A DNA stretch of 64,000 nt from Hyphomicrobium sulfonivorans (GTDB taxonomy: Bacteria > Pseudomonadota > Alphaproteobacteria > Rhizobiales > Hyphomicrobiaceae). The stretch lies in the NCBI RefSeq assembly GCF_013306565.1, contig NZ_PZPO01000005.1:372001-436000 (forward strand), in the 5' to 3' direction. Below, piece after piece: positions 42,484 through 51,234 of the stretch. A program made the position numbers and the translations under genes. The notes under the pieces were generated by a model. It did not search any database. It had not been told where the DNA came from and worked only from the letters and a program-made list of their open reading frames with translations. Every line of letters starts with the position of its first letter. Position 1 is the stretch's first letter.

Positions 42484-43158
42484 TCAGGTCTCTTTGGATT
42501 TGGTGCCGGACTTAGCGCCCGCTTTACGCTCTGATGCTGCGTCCCTGGCGGCAAGAGCTTCAACTTCAACCTTCGGCGCGTGATCGGCCAACAGGGACCG
42601 CAACATGCGCACGACGCGCAGCGCCGGTCCCTGCGAGCAGCACTGAATTGAAATGCGTGCGCCCTCGAACAGCAGGAAAACTTCGTCGGCGACCTGCTCG
42701 GGCTCGCCGTAACCGGCTTCGCTGAACAGGCGAACGAGCTGATCGCGTTTGCGGGTTTTGTAATCATCGATGATCTGGCGCGCGGGGTGATCGATCTCGC
42801 GCATTTCGACGGCGGCATTCGCCATGGCGCAGCCCCGTTCGGAGCAGTCGGTCAGAACCTGCTCGACGTGCTGGACCCACCCTTCGATCTGGGCGTGGGG
42901 ATCATCAGGGTAGGTTTCTCTCAAGCGTTGCCAGAGATCGTCGCCCTCCTTGGCGAGCTCCTGCAGGTAAGCCGAGATCAACTCGTCCTTGGAGCCAAAA
43001 TGACGGTAGAGCGTCATCTTGTTGGTGGCTGCAGCCTCAGCAATGGCGTCAACCCCGACAGCTCTAATGCCATGGCGGTAAAACAGATCGCGTGCCGCAG
43101 CGAGAATGCGCTCGCGAGGCGGGGGCTGCACAGCCGCGTTTTTGATGGTCTGTCCCAT
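42484..43158 (-). CDS. TetR/AcrR-family repressor of the azoreductase-RND unit
   Basis: 224 residues. HTH: RERILAAARDLFYRHGIRAVGVDAIAEAAATNKMTLYRHFGSKDELISAYLQ. The C-terminal domain (CSERGCAMANAAVEM; HPARQIIDDYKTRKRDQLVRLFSEAGY) belongs to the common TetR_C group of efflux and reductase repressors. The Lys/Ala-rich tail is disordered. It is divergent to the azoreductase and RND genes with two operators in between. Confidence 0.9.
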   Translation of the reverse strand: MGQTIKNAAVQPPPRERILAAARDLFYRHGIRAVGVDAIAEAAATNKMTLYRHFGSKDELISAYLQELAKEGDDLWQRLRETYPDDPHAQIEGWVQHVEQVLTDCSERGCAMANAAVEMREIDHPARQIIDDYKTRKRDQLVRLFSEAGYGEPEQVADEVFLLFEGARISIQCCSQGPALRVVRMLRSLLADHAPKVEVEALAARDAASERKAGAKSGTKSKET

Positions 43159-43228
43159 TGCCTCTCTAAGTCCGGGCCTCGGTATATGACTGCCCTGAAT
43201 GTCCGGGGGCCTTGATGGCTCAGCCTCT

Positions 43229-43277
43229 TGACAGGGGGTGTTACCGGTCAGTATACCACGGCGTTACTGGTCAGTAA
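43229..43277. promoter_or_regulatory. Promoter with twin TetR operators
   Basis: TTACCGGTCAGTAT (43241-43254) and TTACTGGTCAGTAA (43264-43277, a perfect palindrome apart from the GT centre) are two copies 23 bp apart. A rightward promoter TTGACA (43229-43234), 17 nt, TATACC (43252-43257) overlaps the first copy. Confidence 0.7.
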
Positions 43278-43386
43278 CATAGTGTGCGGTGGCTGTCATC
43301 CAAGACTTCGGCCTCCTGATCCTGATCAGTGTTCTGCCTTTCCTGGGCAAGACGATACTGCACCGCACGAACCACGCGAGCGTCCA

Positions 43387-44076
43387 ATGCAGTCAGCACG
43401 TGCACCGCAATCGAACGAGCGCCCGCCTTCCCGGAAGGTTGAGGGTCAAGGCCAGTCGAACATTCTCTGCCTGACCAGCAGTCCGCGGCGCGATACCTCT
43501 TATTCCAGTCTTGTAGCAATGCGCGTGCTCCGTGAGCTGCGTCAAGTCTATCCAGATGCAAGTGTCACGATTCGCGATCTGGCGCGGCATCCGCTGGCAC
43601 ATATCGACGAAGACTTCGTCATCGCTACCCGATCGATTGCCGGCGCGCGCAACGATCGTCAGCGCGAAATGATCGACCGCTCCGATGTCCTGATCGATGA
43701 GCTTTTGAGCGCTGACACGCTTGTTATTGCTGCATCGATGATCAATTTCGGCATCCCCTCGACGCTGAAGGCGTGGGTGGATCACGTCATCCGCCCCGAT
43801 CGCACGTTCCGCTATACCGACAACGGTTCGCAGGGGCTGTTGCGCGGACGGCGGGCAATTCTGGTGCTGTCGCGTGGTGGCTTCTATAGCGCTGGCCCGC
43901 TTTCTGCATACGAGCATGACGAAAGCTACCTGCGTTCGGTGCTGAACTTCATCGGCATCTCGGACGTGCAGACCATCCTGCTGGAAGGCATGGCCCTAGG
44001 GCCGGATTGCGCCGAGCGCGCGGTGGACGCGGCCCTGCGACGGGCTGGAGCGGTGGCTGGCGTTCTGGCGGGATGA
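43387..44076 (+). CDS. azoR: FMN-dependent NADH azoreductase-like flavoprotein
   Basis: 229 residues from ATG 43387; upstream in-frame starts would overlap the operators. After a disordered 28-residue leader the flavodoxin-like fold starts: ILCLTSSPRRDTSYSSLVAMRVLREL (FMN phosphate loop), DTLVIAASMINFGIPSTLKAWVDHVIR and FRYTDNGSQGLLRGRRAILVLSRGG are AzoR hallmarks. It reduces quinones and azo compounds with NADH and is often induced by them. First gene of a unit with an RND pump, under a TetR repressor. Confidence 0.9.
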   Translation: MQSARAPQSNERPPSRKVEGQGQSNILCLTSSPRRDTSYSSLVAMRVLRELRQVYPDASVTIRDLARHPLAHIDEDFVIATRSIAGARNDRQREMIDRSDVLIDELLSADTLVIAASMINFGIPSTLKAWVDHVIRPDRTFRYTDNGSQGLLRGRRAILVLSRGGFYSAGPLSAYEHDESYLRSVLNFIGISDVQTILLEGMALGPDCAERAVDAALRRAGAVAGVLAG

Positions 44077-44186
44077 CACAACGTTTCGGTGGCGGTCCAA
44101 ATTTGGGACGGCGCCGAAGACGATTTTACCGGAGCGGCGCAGGGGGCGCCTGTTCCGCAGCAATACAACCTACGGACGGATGGCAG

Positions 44187-45401
44187 ATGTCCTTAACTTC
44201 TCTTGCAAACTTCCGCAGCACTTCAGCGCGCGTGGCTACGTTTGCCCTGATCGGAACTTTCCTGGCCGGCTGCAATCAGGAGCAGGGCCCGGCAGCAGCG
44301 GCTTCCGCGCCGCCGCCACCGGCCGTTTCTGTCGCCAAGCCGGTGCAGAAGCAGGTGACTGAGCGCGATGAATATGTCGGCCGGTTCGTCGCCTATGACT
44401 ACGTCGAGGTGCGCGCGCGCGTTTCCGGGTATCTGGAAAAAATCCACTTCAAGGATGGCCAGCTCGTGAAGGAGGGCGATCCGCTCTTCACCATCGATCC
44501 GCGTCCGTTCCGCGCCGCTGTCGAACAGGCGAAGGCGTCGATCGAGCAGGCCAAGGCGAACCTTGCGTTTGCCGAAAGCGACCGCAAGCGCGGCGAGAGC
44601 CTGCGTGCGGGCACCACGATCACGCAGCAGGCACTGGATCAGCGCTTGCAGGCTTCGCGTGTTGCTACGGCGGGCGTTACTGCCCAGCAGGCCGCACTGG
44701 AGCAGGCCGAGCTGGATCTCAGCTTCACCGAACTTTCCGCCCCGATCTCCGGTCGCATCGGTGATCGCCGTGTGTCGGTGGGCAACCTCGTGTCGGGTGG
44801 CGCTTCGGGCAGCACCACGATGCTGGCGACGATTGCATCCATCGATCCGATCCGGTTCGAGTTCACTATGGATGAGGCATCCTATCTGCGTTACCTGCGC
44901 ATTGCGGGCGGTGAGGCCAGCGCCGCTGCCGACCGTGGTATGACGCTGCCAGTGCATCTGAAGCTGATCGATGAAGACACGTTCGGCCACGAGGGCCGGA
45001 TCGACTTCGTTGATAACGCGATCGATCGCTCAACCGGCACCATTCGTGGTCGCGCGCAGTTCGCAAATGCCGATGGCAAGCTGACGCCGGGCATGTTCGG
45101 CCGTGTGCAGATTGCAACGTCAGCACCGACAACCGCGCTGCTGGTGCCCGATTCCGCCATCAGCACAGAGCAGGTGCGCAAGTTTGTTTACGTGGTCGGT
45201 GCCGACAACGTCGCGACGCAGAAGTTCATCACGCTGGGTCAGCTTGTCGATGGCTTGCGCGTGGTTGAAGGGCTTACGGCTGACGACAATGTCGTCGTCA
45301 ACGGCCTGATGCGCGTGCGCCCCGGCGCTCCGGTGACGCCTGAAGTCGTTGCCATCGAACCGGACGGCACGCCGGCCACCTCTTCCATCCGCACCAACTA
45401 A
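44187..45401 (+). CDS. RND efflux periplasmic adaptor lipoprotein
   Basis: 404 residues from ATG 44187 (GGACGGA upstream). A lipoprotein signal with lipobox (TFALIGTFLAGC) anchors it. Lipoyl halves (RARVSGYLEKIHFKDGQLVKEGDPLF; LDLSFTELSAPISGRIGDRRVSVGNLV) flank an alpha-hairpin. The end is the membrane-proximal domain (GLTADDNVVVNGLMRVRPGAPV). AcrA/MexA/BepD type. It precedes the permease by 11 nt; no outer-membrane factor follows. Confidence 0.93.
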   Translation: MSLTSLANFRSTSARVATFALIGTFLAGCNQEQGPAAAASAPPPPAVSVAKPVQKQVTERDEYVGRFVAYDYVEVRARVSGYLEKIHFKDGQLVKEGDPLFTIDPRPFRAAVEQAKASIEQAKANLAFAESDRKRGESLRAGTTITQQALDQRLQASRVATAGVTAQQAALEQAELDLSFTELSAPISGRIGDRRVSVGNLVSGGASGSTTMLATIASIDPIRFEFTMDEASYLRYLRIAGGEASAAADRGMTLPVHLKLIDEDTFGHEGRIDFVDNAIDRSTGTIRGRAQFANADGKLTPGMFGRVQIATSAPTTALLVPDSAISTEQVRKFVYVVGADNVATQKFITLGQLVDGLRVVEGLTADDNVVVNGLMRVRPGAPVTPEVVAIEPDGTPATSSIRTN

Positions 45402-45412
45402 GGTAGGACGCG

Positions 45413-48400
45413 ATGCGTCTGTCGCATTTCTTTATCGACCGGCCGATCTTTGCCAGCGTCATCTCGGTGGTGCTGATCATCCTCGGCGCGGTTGCGCTGG
45501 GGCGGTTGCCGATCGCGCAGTATCCTGAGATCGCGCCGCCGGTGGTGAACATCACCGGCCAGTATCCCGGCGCGAGTGCCGAGGTTGTAGCGTCGACGGT
45601 TGTTGCGCCACTGGAGCAGCAGATCAACGGCGTGGAGCACATGCTCTACATCTCGTCTAACTCCACCGTTGACGGCCGCTTCACCATCTCAGTCACGTTC
45701 GATCTGGGCACCGATCTCGATACCGCGCAGGTGCAGGTGCAGAACCGCGTTGCGATTGCGCAGCCGCGTCTGCCCGCGGACGTGCGCAACATCGGCGTCA
45801 CGGTGGCGAAAGCATCGCCCGACCTGATGATGGTGGTGCATCTTTATTCGCCCGACCAGTCGCGCGACACGCTGTTCATCTCCAACTATGCCAGCGTCAA
45901 CGTCGTCGACGTGCTGACCCGCATCGAGGGCATCGGCTCGATCACGGTGTTCGGCAGCCGCGACTATTCCATGCGCGTGTGGCTCGATCCGGATCGATTG
46001 CAGTCGCTGGGCCTGACCGCAAATGACGTGACGGCCGCTTTGCAGCGCCAGAACGTTCAGGTGGCGGCGGGTATTCTCAATCAGCCGCCGGTCGAACAGC
46101 CGGGCGCGTTCCAGATCTCGGTGCAGACGCTGGGCCGTCTGGCCGATCCCGATCAGTTCGGCGAGATCATCGTCAAGCAGGATGGCGACGCGGTTGTGCG
46201 CCTGAAGGATGTTGCGCGCACCGAACTTGCCGCGCTCGACTATGGCATCATCTCGTATCTAGATCGCAGCCCTGCTGTGGCGCTGGGTGTGTTCCAGTTG
46301 CCTGGCTCCAACGCGATCGATACGGCCGAGCGCATCAAGACGACCATGGCGGAGCTGTCGAAAAGCTTCCCCGACGGCATCAAGTACGACATCGTCTACA
46401 ACCCGACAGAGTTCATTCAGCAGTCGGTTGACGCCGTTGTCATGACCATCATCGAGGCTGTGATCCTCGTGGTGCTCGTGGTGATGCTGTTCCTGCAGAC
46501 CTGGCGTGCGGCGATCATCCCGATCGTGGCCATTCCGGTGTCGCTCGTCGGCACGTTCTTCCTGATGGCGATGTTTGGCTTCTCGCTGAACAACCTGTCG
46601 CTGTTCGGTCTTGTGCTGGCCATCGGCATCGTCGTCGACGACGCCATCGTGGTGGTGGAGAACGTTGAACGCAACATGGCGTCGGGGCTTAGTCCCCGCG
46701 ATGCCGCGTTCAAGACCATGGATGAAGTGGGCGGGGCGCTGATCGCCATTGTGCTGGTGCTGACGGCCGTGTTCGTGCCGTCGGCATTCATCACCGGCAT
46801 TACCGGCCAGTTCTATCAGCAGTTCGCGCTGACCATCGCTGGCGCAACGATCATCTCGCTGGTCGTCTCGCTCACGCTGTCACCTGCGCTGTGCGCGCTG
46901 CTGCTGAAGCCGCACGCGGAGCATCATCGCACGCCGTGGTACATGAAGCCGGTACACGGCTTCTTCCGCGTCTTCAACTGGAGCTTCGACAAGCTTTCGA
47001 ACGGCTATGCGTGGTCGATCGGCAAGATGATCCGGATTCCATTGATCATGCTGGTGATCTACGGCGGCTTCATCGTGTTCGGCATGAACGAGTTCCGCAA
47101 GACGCCGGTGGGCTTCATTCCGGCGGTTGACGGCGGCTATCTCATTGCTGTTTCGCAGTTGCCGCCGGCAGCGTCGCTGGCGCGTACCGATGCCGTCAAC
47201 AAGCGCATGGTGGAGCTGGCGCTGGAAACGCCCGGCGTCGCCCACGCGGTGAACTTCGTCGGCTTCTCGGGCGCAACGCGCACCAACGCGCCAAACGCTG
47301 GCGCCGTGTTCGTGACGCTGAAGCCGTTTGAGGAACGGGCGAAGGATCCGAACCTGTCCGCGCGCGCCATCCAGGGCGCGTTGATGCAGAAGTATGCGTC
47401 CATCCAGGATGGCATGGTGTTCGTTGTTGCGCCGCCTCCGGTGCGTGGCATCGGCAGCGCGGGCGGTTTCCGCATGATGGTGCAGGATCGCGGCGGTGCC
47501 GGCTCGGCGGCGCTGCAGCAGGCGACGATGGCCATGATGATGAAGGCCAACCAGACGCCGGGTCTGCAGCAGGTGTTCACGATGTTCGAGAACACGACGC
47601 CGCAGCTCTATCTCGATATCGATCGCGTCAAGGCGCAGATGCTGGGCATCAACATCACCGAGGTGTTCACGGCGCTGCAGACGTATCTCGGCTCGGCCTA
47701 CGTGAACGACTTCAACCTGCTCGGGCGCACGTTCCGCGTGACCGCGCAGGCGGATAGTCAGTATCGCCTAGACGAGCGCGATATTCTCAACATCCGCGTG
47801 CGCAATAACGCAGGCGATACGGTTCCGCTCGGCAGCTTCACGACGGTGCACAACATCTCCGCGCCAGCCCGAGTTCCGCGCTACAACCTTTATCCCGCCG
47901 CTGAGCTCGATGGTTCCGCAGCGCCCGGGTTTTCGCAGGGGCAGGCGATTGACCTGATGGAGAAGATCGCCGCCGAAACGCTTCCGCAGGGCTTCGGCTT
48001 CGAATGGACCGAACTTGCGTTCCAGCAGATCAAGGCCGGCAACACGGCGGTGTTCGCATTCGCGCTGGGCGTTGTGTTCGTGTTCCTTGTGCTGGCGGCG
48101 CAGTTCGAAAGTCTGACGCTGCCACTTGCTGTCATCCTCATCGTGCCGATGAGTTTGATTGCGTCGATCACCGGCGTCGTCATGCGTGGCATGGACAACA
48201 ACATCCTCACGCAGGTGGGCTTCATCGTGCTGATAGGTCTGGCAGCCAAGAACGCCATTCTGATCGTGGAGTTTGCGGCCCAGCTTGAGGCGGAAGGCAA
48301 GGATAAGTGGTCGGCCGCGAAGGAAGCGGCGCGCCTGCGTATGCGTCCGATCATCATGACGTCGCTGGCGTTCATTCTGGGCGTGGTACCGCTGGTGTGG

Positions 48401-48595
48401 GCCGTTGGCGCCGGTTCGGAATTGCGTCAGGCGCTGGGCACGGCGGTGTTCGCGGGCATGATCGGTGTGACGATCTTCGGCCTTATCTTCACGCCGGTGT
48501 TTTACGTCACCTGCCGCTGGCTGGGCGATCGATTCTCGCGCGGCAAGAAAACGGCCGATGCCGCGCATCCGGCGACAACGCAGCCAGCGGAATAA
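45413..48595 (+). CDS. RND multidrug efflux permease, AcrB/MexB (HAE-1) type
   Basis: 1060 residues. It begins MRLSHFFIDRPIFASVISVVL. The TM4 motif AIGIVVDDAIVVVENVERNM carries the paired Asp of the proton relay, and LAAKNAILIVEFAAQLEAEGK is the TM10 block. Two large porter/docking loops are present. It is clearly distinct from the pump at 5962, belonging to the MexB/BepE branch. Proton-driven export of hydrophobic compounds. Confidence 0.96.
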   Translation: MRLSHFFIDRPIFASVISVVLIILGAVALGRLPIAQYPEIAPPVVNITGQYPGASAEVVASTVVAPLEQQINGVEHMLYISSNSTVDGRFTISVTFDLGTDLDTAQVQVQNRVAIAQPRLPADVRNIGVTVAKASPDLMMVVHLYSPDQSRDTLFISNYASVNVVDVLTRIEGIGSITVFGSRDYSMRVWLDPDRLQSLGLTANDVTAALQRQNVQVAAGILNQPPVEQPGAFQISVQTLGRLADPDQFGEIIVKQDGDAVVRLKDVARTELAALDYGIISYLDRSPAVALGVFQLPGSNAIDTAERIKTTMAELSKSFPDGIKYDIVYNPTEFIQQSVDAVVMTIIEAVILVVLVVMLFLQTWRAAIIPIVAIPVSLVGTFFLMAMFGFSLNNLSLFGLVLAIGIVVDDAIVVVENVERNMASGLSPRDAAFKTMDEVGGALIAIVLVLTAVFVPSAFITGITGQFYQQFALTIAGATIISLVVSLTLSPALCALLLKPHAEHHRTPWYMKPVHGFFRVFNWSFDKLSNGYAWSIGKMIRIPLIMLVIYGGFIVFGMNEFRKTPVGFIPAVDGGYLIAVSQLPPAASLARTDAVNKRMVELALETPGVAHAVNFVGFSGATRTNAPNAGAVFVTLKPFEERAKDPNLSARAIQGALMQKYASIQDGMVFVVAPPPVRGIGSAGGFRMMVQDRGGAGSAALQQATMAMMMKANQTPGLQQVFTMFENTTPQLYLDIDRVKAQMLGINITEVFTALQTYLGSAYVNDFNLLGRTFRVTAQADSQYRLDERDILNIRVRNNAGDTVPLGSFTTVHNISAPARVPRYNLYPAAELDGSAAPGFSQGQAIDLMEKIAAETLPQGFGFEWTELAFQQIKAGNTAVFAFALGVVFVFLVLAAQFESLTLPLAVILIVPMSLIASITGVVMRGMDNNILTQVGFIVLIGLAAKNAILIVEFAAQLEAEGKDKWSAAKEAARLRMRPIIMTSLAFILGVVPLVWAVGAGSELRQALGTAVFAGMIGVTIFGLIFTPVFYVTCRWLGDRFSRGKKTADAAHPATTQPAE

Positions 48596-48623
48596 CATCA
48601 GGCTGTTGCAGTTCTAAACAACA

Positions 48624-48655
48624 ACGCGGGTCGCAGCATTGCGGCCCGCGTTTTT
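48624..48655 (+). terminator. Rho-independent terminator of the second RND operon
   Basis: ACGCGGGTCGC (48624-48634) and GCGGCCCGCGT (48641-48651) form an 11-bp stem with one G-U pair, 6-nt loop, then TTTT. Confidence 0.9.
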
Positions 48656-48780
48656 GTTGCGCACAGAGCTGTGCACACTGCAAAAGTCGGTATCAGCGAG
48701 CATGTTCGCCGTCGCCTGACACAGCAATGTGTTAGCGTCGCGCCGTGTGCATTGATCCGGACGCATTTGCGGGGAACCTG

Positions 48781-49815
48781 ATGAGCCGTGCTGCCAGCAA
48801 CGACAATCACAACGATAACGACGCCACTCGTAGTGGCGCGCTAACTGTTTGGCAACTGGCGCGTGAATGGATCGAACTCCACGGCGCGGCGGCGGTTGTT
48901 ACGGTTGTCGACACGTGGGGGACTGCGCCAGCTCCGGTTGGTACGCGGCTTGTGATCGCCGGTAATCTGCATGAAGGTGATATTTCCGGCGGCTGTGTCG
49001 AGGACGAACTGGTTGCAGTTGCGGAGGGCGTCATTGCAGAGGGGGCGCCGCGCGTTGTCGACTATGATGTTTCGGATGAAGCCGCATGGCATTCAGGGCT
49101 TGCATGCGGCGGCCGCCTCAAGGTTGTCGTGGAGCCATTAGGCCCGGCAGATACAGCCTTTCTCGATACTGTTATCGCGGCGGAGCAGGAGCGCCGTCCG
49201 GTGGTTGTGACAACCCGCATCGCAGATGGAACGCGCACACTTTATGCGGAAGGCGATGCATTGCCTGTCGATGTTATCGCTGCGCGGGATGCCGCAACAG
49301 TGACGCTGACCGGCGAAGACGCAAACGAGCTGTTTGTACAGCCACTGCTGCCGCCGGTGCATGTGGTGATTGTCGGTGCGGCGCTTATCGCGCAAGCGCT
49401 GGTGCCGTTGGCCCGTCAGGTTGGCTACCGTGTCAGCGTTGTCGATCCACGCCGCGAATTCATGGACGCCTTCCGTTCCGTCGATGCAACGACGATGGTC
49501 GCACAACCGCCGGAGGCATTCGCAGCATTGGGGCTCGATGCGCGAACGGCGGTGGTCGCGCTGGCCCATACATCGGCGATCGACGACGCAACGCTCATCG
49601 CGGCCCTGCGTGCTCCGTGCGTTTACATTGGCGCATTGGGTTCGCGCACCAACCAGGGTCGCAGGCTGGAGCGGCTGCGCGCGGAAGGCTTCAGCGATGC
49701 AGATCTCGCCCGCATCCATGGTCCGGTGGGGCTACCGATTGGTGCGAAAGGCCCGGCCGAAATCGCCGTTTCGATACTCGCTGAGATCATCAAGGTTGTG
49801 CGCGGCGCGTCGTAG
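48781..49815 (+). CDS. XdhC/CoxI-family protein
   Basis: 344 residues from ATG 48781 (GGGGAA upstream). The N-terminal XdhC_CoxI domain (VTVVDTWGTAPAPVGTRLVI; GDISGGCVEDELVAVAEGVI) and the C-terminal Rossmann domain (VHVVIVGAALIAQALVPLARQVGYRVSVVDPR; YIGALGSRTNQGRRLERL; HGPVGLPIGAKGPAEIAVSILAEII) are both complete. Such proteins bind molybdenum cofactor and help its sulfuration or insertion into xanthine dehydrogenase/CO dehydrogenase-type enzymes. No such enzyme is encoded here. It could also serve other Mo enzymes. Confidence 0.9.
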   Translation: MSRAASNDNHNDNDATRSGALTVWQLAREWIELHGAAAVVTVVDTWGTAPAPVGTRLVIAGNLHEGDISGGCVEDELVAVAEGVIAEGAPRVVDYDVSDEAAWHSGLACGGRLKVVVEPLGPADTAFLDTVIAAEQERRPVVVTTRIADGTRTLYAEGDALPVDVIAARDAATVTLTGEDANELFVQPLLPPVHVVIVGAALIAQALVPLARQVGYRVSVVDPRREFMDAFRSVDATTMVAQPPEAFAALGLDARTAVVALAHTSAIDDATLIAALRAPCVYIGALGSRTNQGRRLERLRAEGFSDADLARIHGPVGLPIGAKGPAEIAVSILAEIIKVVRGAS

Positions 49816-49858
49816 TCGCCGCAGCACCAATGTCGCCGTGCGAACGACGGCGATGTGA

Positions 49859-51055
49859 TCAGTCGGCCGCTGCGTTCAACCGCTCAAAGCCGGCTTCCAG
49901 ATCGGCGCGCAGGTCGTTCACATCCTCAAGGCCGATGTGCAGCCGCAGCGTCGGCCCTTCGGGTTGCCAGTTGGTGGCGGTGCGGTAGCTGCGGGCATCG
50001 AACGGGATCACCAGGCTTTCATAGCCGCCCCACGAGAAGCCCATGCCGAACAGCTCCAGCCCGTCGAGCATCGCTGCCACGGCCTTGTCGCTTACGGGTT
50101 TCAGCACCACGCCGAACAGGCCGCTGGCGCCGAGGAAATCGCGCTTCCACAGTTCGTGCTGCGGATGGCTCTCCAGCGCCGGATGCAGCACGCGGGCAAC
50201 CTCGGGGCGGCCTTCCAGCCAGCGCGCGATCTCAAGCCCCGCGCGATGATGCTGCGCCAGCCGTGTCGGCAGGGTGCGCAGGCCGCGCATGCCGAGATAG
50301 GTTTCTTCCGAACCCGGGCAGACGCCGAGCTGGTCCTTGGCCATGGCGATATACTTCGCCGCGCGCTCGTTGCAGGTGATCGCGCCCAGCATCGCATCGG
50401 CATGGCCGACGATGTATTTCGTTGCCGCCTGAATGGAAACATCAACGCCATGTTCGAACGGGCGGAAGTAGAGCGGGCTCGCCCACGTGTTGTCCATCAG
50501 CAGCCACAGATCGCGATCGCGGGCAATGCGCGCGATGGCCGGGATGTCCTGCACCTCGAACGTCTGCGAGCCGGGGCTTTCCGTAAAGATGAGGCGCGTG
50601 TTCGGCCGGATGAGATCAGCAATGCCGGCGCCGATGAGCGGATCGTAATAGGTGGTCTCGACGCCCAGTCGCGCAAGCAGGTAGTCGCAGAATTTGCGCG
50701 TCGGCTGATAGACATTATCAACCATCAGGATGTGATCGCCCGCCTTGACGAAGGCGAGGATGGCGGTGCTGACGGCCTGATAGCCCGATGCTGTCAGCTC
50801 GGTGGTCGCGCCGCCCTCGATGTCGGCAATCGCGTCCTGCAGAGATTTGACCGTCGGTGTGCAGGTGCGACCGTATGTATATGCCTGATCGCGGTTCCAG
50901 AGCTTTTCGACCGTGGGGAACAGCACCGTCGACCCACGATAGACCGGCGGATTGACGAAGCCGAAATTGTCGTGGGGCGCGCGGCCCGAGTGCACGGCTC
51001 GGGTGGCAGGTGCATGGGGGCGCGAAGAATTTTTGTCGGAGGACATGTGTCGCAT
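49859..51055 (-). CDS. metC: Cystathionine beta-lyase (PLP-dependent)
   Basis: 398 residues of the Cys/Met metabolism PLP family, MetC subgroup: YTYGRTCTPTVKSLQDAIADIEGG, ELTASGYQAVSTAILAF, LWLLMDNTWASPLYFRPFEHGVDVSIQAATKYIVGHADAMLG with the Schiff-base Lys in TKYIVGH, and GMRGLRTLPTRLAQH. MetC splits cystathionine to homocysteine, pyruvate and ammonia; close homologues also act on other C-S bonds. ATG 51055 and 51046 are both possible starts. A 20-bp palindrome lies 45 nt upstream. Confidence 0.92.
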   Translation of the reverse strand: MRHMSSDKNSSRPHAPATRAVHSGRAPHDNFGFVNPPVYRGSTVLFPTVEKLWNRDQAYTYGRTCTPTVKSLQDAIADIEGGATTELTASGYQAVSTAILAFVKAGDHILMVDNVYQPTRKFCDYLLARLGVETTYYDPLIGAGIADLIRPNTRLIFTESPGSQTFEVQDIPAIARIARDRDLWLLMDNTWASPLYFRPFEHGVDVSIQAATKYIVGHADAMLGAITCNERAAKYIAMAKDQLGVCPGSEETYLGMRGLRTLPTRLAQHHRAGLEIARWLEGRPEVARVLHPALESHPQHELWKRDFLGASGLFGVVLKPVSDKAVAAMLDGLELFGMGFSWGGYESLVIPFDARSYRTATNWQPEGPTLRLHIGLEDVNDLRADLEAGFERLNAAAD

Positions 51056-51099
51056 CCTGTTCCTGGCGGGAAACGCCCCGTGTGGAGTAAGTTTGACGT

Positions 51100-51119
51100 G
51101 GGGTCAAGGCCTTGACCCC
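51100..51119. promoter_or_regulatory. Perfect 20-bp palindrome upstream of metC
   Basis: GGGGTCAAGGCCTTGACCCC is fully symmetric, without loop, 45 nt before the metC start codon and about 115 nt before the divergent binding-protein gene. Candidate operator; with no loop it is a better DNA site than RNA hairpin. Confidence 0.5.
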
Positions 51120-51234
51120 GCCACCAATCTGCGGGATTGAGCAGTTTATCGATTGATCGGCAAATGTTTCATCAAACCGCAGCACAGTGACCCTTGCGCC
51201 GCTGGCGTGATCGGCCCACAGTAACCCTCAAGCC

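Noticed and set aside
43228-43386. Upstream extension of the azoreductase frame
   Set aside because: It would start inside the twin operators and promoter and has no family resemblance.
49937-51115. 392-residue open frame antisense to metC
   Set aside because: It is the GC-rich shadow of metC; the sense frame carries all MetC motifs and this one none.
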